From JAYEHL01 sp041653935 (lineage in GTDB: Bacteria; Chloroflexota; Dehalococcoidia; E44-bin15): a stretch of DNA of 64,000 nt. Below are positions 8,016-16,734 of this stretch, piece after piece. The notes beneath the pieces are model-generated. The model worked only from the letters and a program-made list of their open reading frames with translations. It was not told the origin of the DNA and ran no database searches. The stretch is taken from the NCBI GenBank assembly GCA_041653935.1, contig JBAZEO010000002.1, forward strand, positions 533,296 to 597,295, read 5' to 3'. Within the stretch, counting starts at the first letter, position 1. Every line of letters begins with the position of its first letter. The position numbers were made by a program, and so were the translations under genes.

Positions 8016-9149
8016 ATGAAAAAGAGACGGATCGGCGTTTTGACCGGAGGCGGAGACTGCCCCGGCTTGAATCCAGCTCTCAAATGGGTAGTACAAGCGG
8101 CAGTTGACGAAAGAACACAGGCCGAGGCCGGTTTCGAGATTGAGGTTATCGGCATCAGGAACGGCTGGAAAGGCCTCATCAATATCGACCCCGACAACCT
8201 GGCACATGATGCGTCCATAGCTAATGGTTTTGAGATCCCTCATGGCATGATCCTCACACCAGCGATAGTCAGGTCGTGGGACAGATACGGGGGCACCTTC
8301 CTCGGTTCCTCACGCACGAATCCCTATAACCCCAAGAACGACCAATCGAAGAAAGTGATTGAAAATATAGAGAAGCTCGGGCTGGAGGCACTGATAGCTA
8401 TCGGCGGCGACGATACCCTCAGCGTGGCACAGAAACTCTCAGCGGCAGGCATAAACGTAGTGGGAATCCCCAAGACCATCGATAAGGACCTGCCGGGCAC
8501 AGAATACACCCTCGGCTTCGAAAGCGCAATCAATGTCGTCCTCGAATCCGTAGACCGATTACGGACGACAGCCGGCTCCCACGGCAGGACATTCGTCGTT
8601 GAGGTCATGGGCCGGAATGCCGGCTGGCTGGCGCTCATAGGCGGCGAGTCGAGCGGGGCCTCCATGATACTGATCCCCGAACACGACTTCACCTTCGACA
8701 AGGTGAACAGACTGGTAAAAGATATGGTCAAGCGCGGCGCCAGATACAACATCATCGTGGCGGCCGAGGGAGCGAAGTCTGAGGGCGGCAAGGAGGCCAT
8801 CAAAAAGGCCACCGTCGATTCATTCGGACACGAGATCCTGGGCGGCATCGGCGACACCATCGCTCAGGAGCTAAACGACGCCACTGGTTTGGACACACGC
8901 TGCGTTGTGCTCAGCCATCTGCAGCGCGGCGGCGCGCCGTGCGCCTATGACAGGCGGATGGGCAGATACTACGGCATAGCCGCCATCGACCTCGTGGTGA
9001 AACGCCAGTTCGGCAGGATGGTATCGCTACAGAACAACAAAATTACTTCTGTCCCGATAAAAGAGGTGACCGGTAAGCTCTATCGCGTCGATGTCGCTAC
9101 GGAATACGACACTGAGAGGTACAACGGACGGCGCAAAATCCTTCGTTAA
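8016..9149 (+). CDS. pfp: 6-phosphofructokinase, PPi-type active site
   Basis: Phosphorylates fructose 6-phosphate. The 377-residue protein has GGGDCPGLN near the N-terminus, MGRNAGWLAL and HLQRGGAP. Two residues that separate phosphoryl donors read as pyrophosphate type: Asp in GGDDT (130-134), where ATP enzymes have Gly, and Lys in PKTID (152-156), where ATP enzymes have PGTID. By family knowledge the enzyme is therefore reversible and PPi-dependent; this is inferred from residues only. The aldolase gene starts 14 bases downstream, so the two glycolytic steps are cotranscribed. Confidence 0.9.
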   Translation: MKKRRIGVLTGGGDCPGLNPALKWVVQAAVDERTQAEAGFEIEVIGIRNGWKGLINIDPDNLAHDASIANGFEIPHGMILTPAIVRSWDRYGGTFLGSSRTNPYNPKNDQSKKVIENIEKLGLEALIAIGGDDTLSVAQKLSAAGINVVGIPKTIDKDLPGTEYTLGFESAINVVLESVDRLRTTAGSHGRTFVVEVMGRNAGWLALIGGESSGASMILIPEHDFTFDKVNRLVKDMVKRGARYNIIVAAEGAKSEGGKEAIKKATVDSFGHEILGGIGDTIAQELNDATGLDTRCVVLSHLQRGGAPCAYDRRMGRYYGIAAIDLVVKRQFGRMVSLQNNKITSVPIKEVTGKLYRVDVATEYDTERYNGRRKILR

Positions 9150-9163
9150 TAAGAGGTGGTTAT

Positions 9164-10483
9164 ATGACTAAAGATGTAAATAAAATAAAAAGGCTGGTGT
9201 ACGATGCTGCCTTTGGGGCCGATGCCCGGACAAAGGACAGTAATATCCTCAAGATACGCAAGCTGGCCGCTGAGCAAGGACTGTATCTTGCCAGCATCCA
9301 GGGATTGTACGAGGCAGCGGGAAAGGGAAAGTACGGCGGCAAAACGGTGCCGGCGATGAACATCCGCGGCCTGACCTTCGATACGGCGCGCGCCGTCTTC
9401 CGCGCGGCGCTCAAGGATAAAGTAGGCGCAATGATCTTCGAGATCGCGCGCTCCGAGATAGGCTACACGCTGCAGCGCCCCGCCGAATACACTGCCTGCG
9501 TGCTGGCCGCCGCCATCGCCGAGGGATTTAAAGGGCCGATATTCATGCAGGGAGACCATTTCCAGATCAACGCAGGGAAATACAAGGCCGACCCTCAGAA
9601 AGAATTTAACGCAATAACGGATTTGATAGAGGAGGCGGTGGCCGCCGGTTTCTATAATATCGATATCGATGCTTCAACAGTAGTGGATATCAGCAAAGCA
9701 ACTATAGAAGAGCAGCAGAAAGAGAACTACCGCATCACCTCCGAGATGACCAAATTCATCAGGAAACTCCAGCCGCAGGGCATCACTGTCTCGATAGGCG
9801 GAGAGATCGGCGAAGTGGGCACCACCAACAGCACGGTCGAGGACCTCGACGCCTTCATGGCGGGGTACAAGAAGCTCATCGGCCCGGACATCAAGGGCAT
9901 CTCCAAGATAAGCGTGCAAACCGGCACCACGCACGGCGGCGTGGTCCTGCCCGATGGGTCTATAGCCAAGATCAAACTCGATTTCAAGACGCTGGAGGAC
10001 CTCTCCAGGACGGCGCGCGAGAAATACGGCCTGGGCGGCGCCGTGCAGCACGGAGCCTCTACGCTGCCGGACGAGGCCTTCCATAAATTCCCGGAGGTCG
10101 GCACCCTTGAAGTGCACCTGGCCACCGGCTTCCAAAACATCGTATTCGACAGCCCGCATTTCCCGGACGGGCTTATCAAGAAGATCAACGGCAGCCTCGT
10201 CGAGAAATACGCCGCCGACAGGAAATCGGGGGAGACGGACGAGCAGTTCTTATACAAGACGCGCAAGAAGGCCTTCGGCGATTTCAAGAAGGAGATGTGG
10301 GACCTGCCCGAGAGCACGCTCGTCGCGATCGGGGCCGAGCTGGAAGATCGCTTCTCCCTCCTTTTCCAGAAGCTGAATGTAGTCGATACAGCGGGCCTTG
10401 TTAAGAAATACGTCAAGCCCCTGCCGGCACAATACACGGACGTATTCATAAACGATTTCAACTACGACAGCCGTAAAAAATGA
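9164..10483 (+). CDS. fba: Class II fructose-bisphosphate aldolase, long form
   Basis: Cleaves or forms fructose 1,6-bisphosphate. The protein has 439 residues, longer than the usual class II enzyme of about 300-350. MQGDHFQIN (128-136) includes the metal-ligand His, and GGEIGEVG (212-219) supplies the metal-binding Glu region. Later stretches are TGTTHGGVV, VQHGAST and LEVHLATGFQN. The extra length is mainly in a C-terminal extension. AAGAGGTGG precedes the ATG. The last four bases overlap the next gene (ATGA). Confidence 0.85.
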   Translation: MTKDVNKIKRLVYDAAFGADARTKDSNILKIRKLAAEQGLYLASIQGLYEAAGKGKYGGKTVPAMNIRGLTFDTARAVFRAALKDKVGAMIFEIARSEIGYTLQRPAEYTACVLAAAIAEGFKGPIFMQGDHFQINAGKYKADPQKEFNAITDLIEEAVAAGFYNIDIDASTVVDISKATIEEQQKENYRITSEMTKFIRKLQPQGITVSIGGEIGEVGTTNSTVEDLDAFMAGYKKLIGPDIKGISKISVQTGTTHGGVVLPDGSIAKIKLDFKTLEDLSRTAREKYGLGGAVQHGASTLPDEAFHKFPEVGTLEVHLATGFQNIVFDSPHFPDGLIKKINGSLVEKYAADRKSGETDEQFLYKTRKKAFGDFKKEMWDLPESTLVAIGAELEDRFSLLFQKLNVVDTAGLVKKYVKPLPAQYTDVFINDFNYDSRKK

Positions 10484-10917
10484 AAACTGATCCTTATTTG
10501 AGCGCCGCTATCGAAGAGGCCAGAAAGGGACTGGCGGAGGGCGGCATACCCATAGGCTCAGTGCTCATCACAGGGAATAAAATCGTCGGGCGCGGGCACA
10601 ACAGACGCGTGCAGGCTGGCGATCCCATGGCCCACGCCGAGATCGATTGTCTCAAGAATGCCGGGCGAATCGGCAGCTACAAAGATATGATTCTATACTC
10701 GACACTCATGCCCTGTTATCTCTGCGCCGGAGCCGTCGTACAGTTCGGCATCAAGAAGGTCATCGCAGGCGAATCGAGAACTTTCCCCGGCGCGAAAGCC
10801 TTCATGGAAGAACACGGCGTCGTGGTCATCGACCTTGACGATAAGGAGTGCTACTCGCTGATGCAGGACTTCATCAAGAAGAACCCCGCGATATGGAACG
10901 AGGACATCGGCAAATAA
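10480..10917 (+). CDS. Cytosine deaminase-like protein (yeast FCY1 type)
   Basis: A zinc-dependent deaminase of the CDA superfamily, 145 residues, with HAEID (52-56) and PCYLC (78-82) giving zinc ligands His52, Cys79 and Cys82 and catalytic Glu54. The C-terminal tail IWNEDIGK and the HAEIDCLKNAGR context closely resemble the small fungal cytosine deaminase rather than TadA, so cytosine to uracil is the likely reaction. Its ATG overlaps the aldolase stop, placing it in the same operon. Guanine deaminase or another CDA activity is not excluded. Confidence 0.8.
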   Translation: MKTDPYLSAAIEEARKGLAEGGIPIGSVLITGNKIVGRGHNRRVQAGDPMAHAEIDCLKNAGRIGSYKDMILYSTLMPCYLCAGAVVQFGIKKVIAGESRTFPGAKAFMEEHGVVVIDLDDKECYSLMQDFIKKNPAIWNEDIGK

Positions 10918-10931
10918 AGGAATATACGACG

Positions 10932-12029
10932 ATGAACAATAAGCTGATCGGTCTCCTGACGTTCATATTGATCGCTTCCAGCATATGTATCTCTGCCTGC
11001 GCCGGAACCGCCGAGGCCCCCGCGGCGACCAACGTGCTGGTCATCCACTCCTACCACGAAGGATGGAATTGGAACAGCGACATCGAGGCGGGCATCATCG
11101 AGGGTCTTAACCAGCAGGGATATCAGCAAGACACCGATTACGATATGGAAACATTCTACATGGACACCAAGGTCACCTATATCACCACTGAACAAATAGA
11201 GGAACGAGCCGCTCTGGCCATCGATCTTATAGGCGAGTTCGACCCTGACATAGTATTTGTCAACGACGACAACGCTCTGAAATATGTGGCCGTCGAGTAT
11301 GCCGCAACCCACCCTGAAAGCGACTTACCTTTTGTTTTTTGCGGCATCAACGTCGATCCGAGTATCTATGAGCCTATCGAAAGCCTTGAGCACCCTGGAG
11401 GGAAGATAACAGGTACACTGGAACGCTTCCCGTATGCCGAAGCCTTCGCCCTGGCCAAGAGGATGTCGCCGGACGCAGAGAATATAGTACTGCTGGCCGA
11501 CTTCAGCACCAGCTCAACCGCTGTTATCGATAATTTCAATGCGACCTATCTCGACGTAGTGAACAACTCCCCGATCGAGGTGATAGGCCCGATCCAGCTC
11601 AATACCTTCGACGAGTGGCAAGAAGCCGTCACCGAATATCAGACCAAGGCCGATTTTATCGGCATCATCACTTACCATCAGTTGAGGGATGAAAACAGCG
11701 ACGTAGTGCCCGCACAGGATGTGGTGAACTGGACAGTGAACAGCAGCGCCCTGCCGGAAGTGGGCTTCATCACCTTCCACGCGGAGGACGGCTTCCTCTC
11801 CGCCGCCGGCGTCGACGGCTACAATACAGGAATAGCTACCGGTGTTATCGGCGGCGAAATCTTCAGCGGCGCAGACCCGGGTGAAATTCCGATTGTCGAT
11901 CCGCAAGCGGTTGAGATTGCCTTCAACCTGTGCCGCGCCGACATGCTGGGAATAACCATACCGACCGCCGAGCTCGCCGCAGCCGATAAGGTCTTTCATA
12001 CCATAGGAATAAACGGCTCCTGTCCCTAA
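10932..12029 (+). CDS. ABC-type substrate-binding lipoprotein
   Basis: A 365-residue protein starting at ATG 10932. The start sits after AAAGGAATA, and an upstream in-frame extension would overlap the deaminase. A signal peptide ends in a lipobox (ICISAC) with Cys23 as the lipidated residue. The mature part has the LVIHSYHEGWNWN and PFVFCGINVD stretches seen in ABC_sub_bind/TrpX-like periplasmic proteins. No permease or ATPase gene is adjacent, so the ligand and partner are unknown. Confidence 0.8.
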   Translation: MNNKLIGLLTFILIASSICISACAGTAEAPAATNVLVIHSYHEGWNWNSDIEAGIIEGLNQQGYQQDTDYDMETFYMDTKVTYITTEQIEERAALAIDLIGEFDPDIVFVNDDNALKYVAVEYAATHPESDLPFVFCGINVDPSIYEPIESLEHPGGKITGTLERFPYAEAFALAKRMSPDAENIVLLADFSTSSTAVIDNFNATYLDVVNNSPIEVIGPIQLNTFDEWQEAVTEYQTKADFIGIITYHQLRDENSDVVPAQDVVNWTVNSSALPEVGFITFHAEDGFLSAAGVDGYNTGIATGVIGGEIFSGADPGEIPIVDPQAVEIAFNLCRADMLGITIPTAELAAADKVFHTIGINGSCP

Positions 12030-12059
12030 CTACTGAATTCGTTCACAATGGAGGATATG

Positions 12060-12611
12060 ATGGACTTTGATATGGAATTGGTAAATCTAAAAGTCGGGGG
12101 AATCGTAAGAAATTCAGTGGAAAGTACCACTGCGTTATCAAAGTTATTATCTTTTTGTCGAGAATCATGCCCATCATTTCCTAATGTATTCAATAAAATT
12201 GATATTATTTCAGAAGTAAAAACTATTTCCGATCAGCTTTCAGCAGTGTTCGCTCAAGAACCAATCCCACCAAAAGTGACTGTTCTGTATTTCGGACTGT
12301 TTGAGGCACTTAATGAAAATGATAGCAAGTCATATGCAGGTTACTATGTCTCAGGCGTAGATATTTATAACTCAGACGATCTCGATACATTATGCGATCC
12401 AATATATTTCCCTGAACGAAGGTACTTAAGGAGTAGTATTCTCGATCAAGTCATAGATGTTGCAATGAAAGAGGAAGAAGTTGGTAATTTTATTTTCTAC
12501 TCTTTGATGCTTGGCATTGGTACCATACTCTCGAGGTATGCACTGGAATTTCTTAACAAAAAATACAAACTAGTAGTCGGGTTTGATGATGGGGATATTA
12601 TTGAAATATAA
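12060..12611 (+). CDS. Hypothetical protein, AT-rich
   Basis: About 183 residues from ATG 12060, five bases after GGAGG; ATGs at 12057 and 12048 are alternatives. I recognise no domain. A short hydrophobic stretch occurs late (FIFYSLMLGIGTILSRYALEF), and the end is acidic (VVGFDDGDIIEI). Codon and base use are visibly more AT-rich than in the flanking genes, which suggests recent acquisition. A 36-base copy of the rlmN end lies just downstream. Confidence 0.65.
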   Translation: MDFDMELVNLKVGGIVRNSVESTTALSKLLSFCRESCPSFPNVFNKIDIISEVKTISDQLSAVFAQEPIPPKVTVLYFGLFEALNENDSKSYAGYYVSGVDIYNSDDLDTLCDPIYFPERRYLRSSILDQVIDVAMKEEEVGNFIFYSLMLGIGTILSRYALEFLNKKYKLVVGFDDGDIIEI

Positions 12612-12677
12612 AAATCAAAATCGACAAACCGTGTCTAGGCGATGCAGTACCTACGCGCCTAATACCGAATCTTAACC

Positions 12678-12713
12678 CCCCACCCTGCTCCGCAGTTGCC
12701 CGCACCCCGCATC
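12678..12713 (+). repeat. 36-base copy of the rlmN 3' end
   Basis: Bases 12678-12713 match 14203-14238, the C-terminal coding end of rlmN, with one mismatch (T for C). The two copies flank rsgA and the small gene at 13877 as direct repeats. Confidence 0.85.
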
Positions 12714-12762
12714 AGGAGCAGAGAAGAGTTGTCTGTTATTGTAGGATAGGGAAATTATTCAA

Positions 12763-13827
12763 ATGGAACTTAGAGAGCTCGGATTCGACCAGTGGTTTCA
12801 GAGCAAACAGGAAGAGCTGCAGAGACCTGATTGCAGCGCGGCTCGCGTAACCGCAGTCAACAGAGACAGCTACCTCGTCAGAAATGGGGATAGCGAAGTC
12901 CTGGCCGAACTTACAGGCAAATTGACCTTCGCCGCCGAGTCAAGCATGGACTATCCCTGCGTGGGAGATTGGGGTTTCGTCCAGTACCACAACGCTAACA
13001 CATTCGCCGTCATTCACGGCCTGTTCCCAAGGAAGTCTTTCCTGCGGCGGAAAACACCCGGCAAGAAAATCGACTACCAGGCGATCGCGGCCAACATCGA
13101 TGTCGCCCTGATTATGCAGTCCTGCGATTTTGACTTCAATCTGCGCAGATTGGAACGCTACCTGGTGATGATAAACGAAGGCCGGATCGAGCCCGTGCTT
13201 CTGCTGACCAAGAGCGACATGGTCAGCGCCGAGGAATTGGAGCAGAGCATTTCGGCGGTCAGGCAGGCCAACATCAATTGCAGAGTGATCGCGTTCAGCA
13301 ACACGACCGGCTCGGGGCTGGATCAGGTGCGCCAGCTGCTGGAGCCCGGTAGGACCTACTGTCTGCTCGGCTCGTCCGGAGTAGGAAAGACCTCTCTTCT
13401 GAACAACCTCTTGGGCCGCGACCTCTTTGAGACAAACATAGTCAGCGCCAAGGACGGGAGGGGAAAACATACGACGACACGCCGCCAATTGATAGTTCTC
13501 AATCAAGGCGCGATGATTATCGACACCCCCGGAATGCGGGAGCTGGGCAACATCGGCAGCGGCGCCGGAATAGAAGAGACTTTCATCGATATTCAGGAGT
13601 TAGCTAATACTTGCCGTTTCATCGATTGCACCCACACTTCGGAACCGGGCTGCGCTCTCCTGGCGGCAGTCGGGAACGGGGAATTGAGCGAGGAGCGCTA
13701 CCAGAGCTACCTGAAGCTCCTCAAGGAGTCCGAATACCATGAGATGTCTTACATCGAAAAGCGCGAGAAAGAAAAGAAATTCGGACAGTTCATCAAATCG
13801 GTAAAGAAACAGTTAAAAAAGAAATGA
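12763..13827 (+). CDS. rsgA: Ribosome small subunit-dependent GTPase A
   Basis: A circularly permuted GTPase that assists late 30S maturation. The 354-residue protein has an N-terminal OB-fold, then TKSDM (G4), the P-loop GSSGVGKTS (203-211), and DTPGMREL (G3). The C-terminal zinc site is formed by Cys284, Cys289, His291 and Cys297. The C-terminal tail is lysine-rich. It lies between direct repeats of the rlmN end and is probably part of a small inserted block. Confidence 0.94.
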   Translation: MELRELGFDQWFQSKQEELQRPDCSAARVTAVNRDSYLVRNGDSEVLAELTGKLTFAAESSMDYPCVGDWGFVQYHNANTFAVIHGLFPRKSFLRRKTPGKKIDYQAIAANIDVALIMQSCDFDFNLRRLERYLVMINEGRIEPVLLLTKSDMVSAEELEQSISAVRQANINCRVIAFSNTTGSGLDQVRQLLEPGRTYCLLGSSGVGKTSLLNNLLGRDLFETNIVSAKDGRGKHTTTRRQLIVLNQGAMIIDTPGMRELGNIGSGAGIEETFIDIQELANTCRFIDCTHTSEPGCALLAAVGNGELSEERYQSYLKLLKESEYHEMSYIEKREKEKKFGQFIKSVKKQLKKK

Positions 13828-13876
13828 GCAATAAGAAGAACGCCGATGTGTGAAATGAAGATGTTGGAGAAAAGAG

Positions 13877-14188
13877 ATGGAGTATCAACTTGTCATACAA
13901 TTCCCTGCGGAGAAAATCGAGGACTTCGAATCATTGGTTAAGTTCGAGGACAGCCTAATCAAAATTATTGGCACTTCAGCCGAAGTCGATGGGCACGACT
14001 TCGGTTCAGGGGAAGCGAACATCTTCATCATCACGCCCAACCCTGCAAGCACTTTTGCTCTAATTAAGAAAAAACTAGCCTCAAATGGAATGCTGAAACA
14101 ATGCTTAGTTGCCCACCGAGAACTACAAGGGGAAAAATATTCCGTGATTTGGCCAGAAGGATTTTCAGGCAAATTTAAAGTAAAGTAG
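13877..14188 (+). CDS. Hypothetical protein
   Basis: A 103-residue soluble protein beginning MEYQLVIQFP after a GGAGAAAAG ribosome-binding site. The pattern of alternating strands and a helix (STFALIKKKLASNGML), ending in YSVIWPEGF, suggests a small alpha/beta fold. I do not recognise the family with certainty. It is convergent with rlmN, eight bases from that gene's stop. Confidence 0.65.
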   Translation: MEYQLVIQFPAEKIEDFESLVKFEDSLIKIIGTSAEVDGHDFGSGEANIFIITPNPASTFALIKKKLASNGMLKQCLVAHRELQGEKYSVIWPEGFSGKFKVK

Positions 14189-14196
14189 CCACTGTG

Positions 14197-15261
14197 TTAT
14201 CTCCCCACCCTGCTCCGCAGCTGCCCGCACCCCGCATCGATATCGATGCCCCGCCTCACGCGCAGCGTGCACGGGATATGACGCTGCTCCATCTCCCCCT
14301 GGAACGCCAGCACTGCATCCTTACCGGAAGCCTTGAACTCGGTATCCCCTGTCGGGTTTCCCGCTATGAGATTGACATGGCAGTTCATGCCCTTGAGTAA
14401 TCGACATAGATCACGAGCGTGTTCGATAGAATCGTTAATCCCATCGAACAGCGCGTACTCAAAGCTGACGCGCCGGCCAGAAGTCTCGACATAGTCGCGG
14501 CAGGCGGCCATGAGCTTCTCCAGCGGATACTTCCTGTTGATCGGCACTAGTTTGTTGCGCAGGGCATCGTCGGCAGCATGCAGCGAGACGGCCAGCCCCA
14601 CCTGCAACTTTTCACGACTCAATCGACGTATGCCCGGCACGATCCCAGCTGTCGATATCGTCATCTGGCGCGCGCCCAGGCCGAAGCCCTGCGGCGAGTT
14701 GAGCATTTCGATCGCCTGCCACAGCGCATCGAAGTTAAGGAACGGCTCGCCCATGCCCATGAAAACTATGTTGTCGACGGTGGAACCGTCCTCATCCCTG
14801 AGCCGCCGCGCGTAGTGCAGCACCTGATCGATTATCTCGCCCGGCGTCAAGTTGCGCTCAAAGCCCTGCTGGCCCGTGGCGCAGAACGGACAGCCGATAG
14901 GGCAGCCCACCTGAGTGGAGACGCAGACCGTGTTGCGGGGGCGGACCGCGGCGACATACGGCATCAGCGCCGCTTCGATCGTCTTGCCGTCACGCAGCGA
15001 GAACAGCATCTTCACGGTGCCGTCGCGGGAGACAGCCTCATACTTTGGCGACACCGCCCGCAGCGCGATCTCATCGCTCAGCCTCTGCTGAAGCCCCTTC
15101 GGCAGGTTGGCCATCTCATCGAAGGATGCGGCCAGCCCGCTGTAGACCCAGTGCTGTATCTGCTTGGCCCTGTAAGCGGGCGCGCCGAGGGCGGCCAGCA
15201 GAGCTTCAAGCTGAGATGAGCTGAGGTCTATCAGAGATTTAGATTCACAGGACATATCCAT
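14197..15261 (-). CDS. rlmN: Dual-specificity 23S rRNA/tRNA adenine-C2 methyltransferase
   Basis: Radical SAM enzyme that methylates A2503 of 23S rRNA and A37 of some tRNAs. With the start at ATG 15261 (MDMSCESKS) it has 354 residues; the open frame extends upstream without homology. The radical SAM motif is Cys120, Cys124, Cys127 in CPIGCPFC, followed by ATGQQGFERNL. VFMGMGEPFLN and the C-terminal RVSFEYALF stretch are typical. The last 36 coding bases recur upstream of rsgA. Confidence 0.94.
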   Translation of the reverse strand: MDMSCESKSLIDLSSSQLEALLAALGAPAYRAKQIQHWVYSGLAASFDEMANLPKGLQQRLSDEIALRAVSPKYEAVSRDGTVKMLFSLRDGKTIEAALMPYVAAVRPRNTVCVSTQVGCPIGCPFCATGQQGFERNLTPGEIIDQVLHYARRLRDEDGSTVDNIVFMGMGEPFLNFDALWQAIEMLNSPQGFGLGARQMTISTAGIVPGIRRLSREKLQVGLAVSLHAADDALRNKLVPINRKYPLEKLMAACRDYVETSGRRVSFEYALFDGINDSIEHARDLCRLLKGMNCHVNLIAGNPTGDTEFKASGKDAVLAFQGEMEQRHIPCTLRVRRGIDIDAGCGQLRSRVGR

Positions 15262-15456
15262 AAGATACAGTATACAACATAACACAGCTTGGGCATCTAC
15301 CCTTCTGGGCACCAAAGTTATATAATTTATTGACGGCATCTTTACAATTCAATAATTTGTAATTAATATATACACACTACAAAATGCATTGACTAAACAT
15401 CCTCTATAATTTAAAAGCTAAATATACAATATTTAAGAGAAAGGAGGAAAAAGCAA

Positions 15457-16605
15457 ATGAAGTGGAAAGTTCCCTTACTTGCTCTAGGATTGGTGTTGGC
15501 ATTGGGATTGGCTGCTGCGATCGGCGTCGGCTGCAGCTCCGGTAACGGAGGGCTTGACGGCACTGGCGCCAAACCCACAACCGCCGCCAAACCCACAACC
15601 GCCGCCAAACCCACAACCGCCAGCAGAGAGTGCGCAGCGGGATGTCAGGCCTCTTGGATCGGTGATCACGAATGTGACAGCGTCTGCAACGTTGCTAACT
15701 GCGGCTATGACGGCGGCGACTGCAACGAATGCTCCTCAGGTTGTCCCAGTTCATGGCTCGGCGACGGCATGTGCGACAGCGCTTGCAATAACTATAACTG
15801 CAACTATGACAACGGCGATTGCAGAGCAACAGCATCTTGCGCAACGGGGTGCCCCAATTCATGGATCGGGGATGGATACTGCGACAGCACCTGCAACAAC
15901 GCGGCCTGCGGCTACGACGCCGGCGACTGTTACAGCTCCGGCGGCACCAGCGGCTACTGCGCGACAGGTTGCCCCAACTCATGGATCAACGACGGCTACT
16001 GCGACAGCGCCTGCTACGTAGCTGCCTGCAGTTACGATGGCGGCGACTGCTCCGGCACCAGCGGATACTGCGCAACGGGATGCCCAGCCTCATGGATCAA
16101 TGACGGCTATTGCGACAGCGCTTGCAACAATGCAGCTTGCCAATATGACGGCGGCGACTGCACCAGCTCCGGATACTGCGCAACAGGTTGCCCCAGCTCA
16201 TGGGTCGGTGACGACTACTGCGACAGCGCATGCAATAACTATGCCTGCAACTATGATAACGGCGATTGCACAAGCTCCGGCACCAGCGGCTACTGCGCAA
16301 CGGGTTGCCCCAACTCATGGAAAGGCGATGGCATGTGCGACAGCGCATGCAATAACTATGCCTGCAACTATGACAACGGCGACTGCACAGGCACTAGCGG
16401 CGAATGCGCACCGGGTTGCTATGCAGGCTGGCCTGGGGATGGCTACTGCGACAGCGCCTGCTACGTAGCTGCCTGCAATTATGACAATGGCGACTGCAGC
16501 GGCGTTTGTGCACCGGGTTGCTATGCAAGCTGGCCTGGAGACGGCTACTGCGACAGCGCCTGCAACAACGCTGCCTGCAACTATGACAACGGCGACTGCC
16601 GTTAA
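15457..16605 (+). CDS. Lipoprotein made of nine Notch-type LNR repeats
   Basis: A 382-residue secreted lipoprotein. The signal peptide has lipobox IGVGC (Cys26), followed by a linker with three KPTTAA units. From Cys59 to the end run nine modules with the pattern C-x3-C-x9-C-x3-C-x4-C-x6-C, ending YDGGDC or YDNGDC. This matches the Lin-12/Notch repeat, a small calcium-binding fold with three disulfides, best known from animals. CNNAACGYDAGDC in repeat 3 is nearly a Notch module. AAAGGAGG precedes the ATG, and TATAAT lies at 15405-15410 without a good -35. A terminator follows. The function is unknown; a surface adhesion or calcium-dependent binding role is a guess. Confidence 0.88.
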   Translation: MKWKVPLLALGLVLALGLAAAIGVGCSSGNGGLDGTGAKPTTAAKPTTAAKPTTASRECAAGCQASWIGDHECDSVCNVANCGYDGGDCNECSSGCPSSWLGDGMCDSACNNYNCNYDNGDCRATASCATGCPNSWIGDGYCDSTCNNAACGYDAGDCYSSGGTSGYCATGCPNSWINDGYCDSACYVAACSYDGGDCSGTSGYCATGCPASWINDGYCDSACNNAACQYDGGDCTSSGYCATGCPSSWVGDDYCDSACNNYACNYDNGDCTSSGTSGYCATGCPNSWKGDGMCDSACNNYACNYDNGDCTGTSGECAPGCYAGWPGDGYCDSACYVAACNYDNGDCSGVCAPGCYASWPGDGYCDSACNNAACNYDNGDCR

Positions 16606-16647
16606 CTATCAGCACCACAGACTTCTAGGCAGAATTAACTGGAAATA

Positions 16648-16679
16648 AAAAACCCCCACTTTAAAAGGTGGGGGTTTTT
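16648..16679 (+). terminator. Rho-independent terminator after the LNR lipoprotein gene
   Basis: AAAAACCCCCAC (16648-16659) pairs with GTGGGGGTTTTT (16668-16679) around an eight-base loop. A-run and U-run on the two sides make it usable from both strands, so it can also serve the gene ending at 16735. Confidence 0.9.
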
Positions 16680-16734
16680 ACTTATTAAACTTATCGAACT
16701 ATTCAACCACAGGATTCAACAAATTGATTGTTAT

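Noticed and set aside
9674..10461. Long open frames antisense to the aldolase gene
   Set aside because: They mirror codon bias of a GC-rich real gene, lack ribosome-binding sites and show no recognisable domain.
15389..15410. Promoter of the LNR lipoprotein gene from TTGACT and TATAAT
   Set aside because: The boxes are only ten bases apart, too close for a sigma-70 promoter; just the -10-like TATAAT is noted.
15554..16618. Ala/Thr-rich and Arg-rich frames in the LNR lipoprotein gene, both strands
   Set aside because: They are out-of-frame readings of the Cys-rich repeats; the LNR frame has a signal peptide, ribosome-binding site and terminator.
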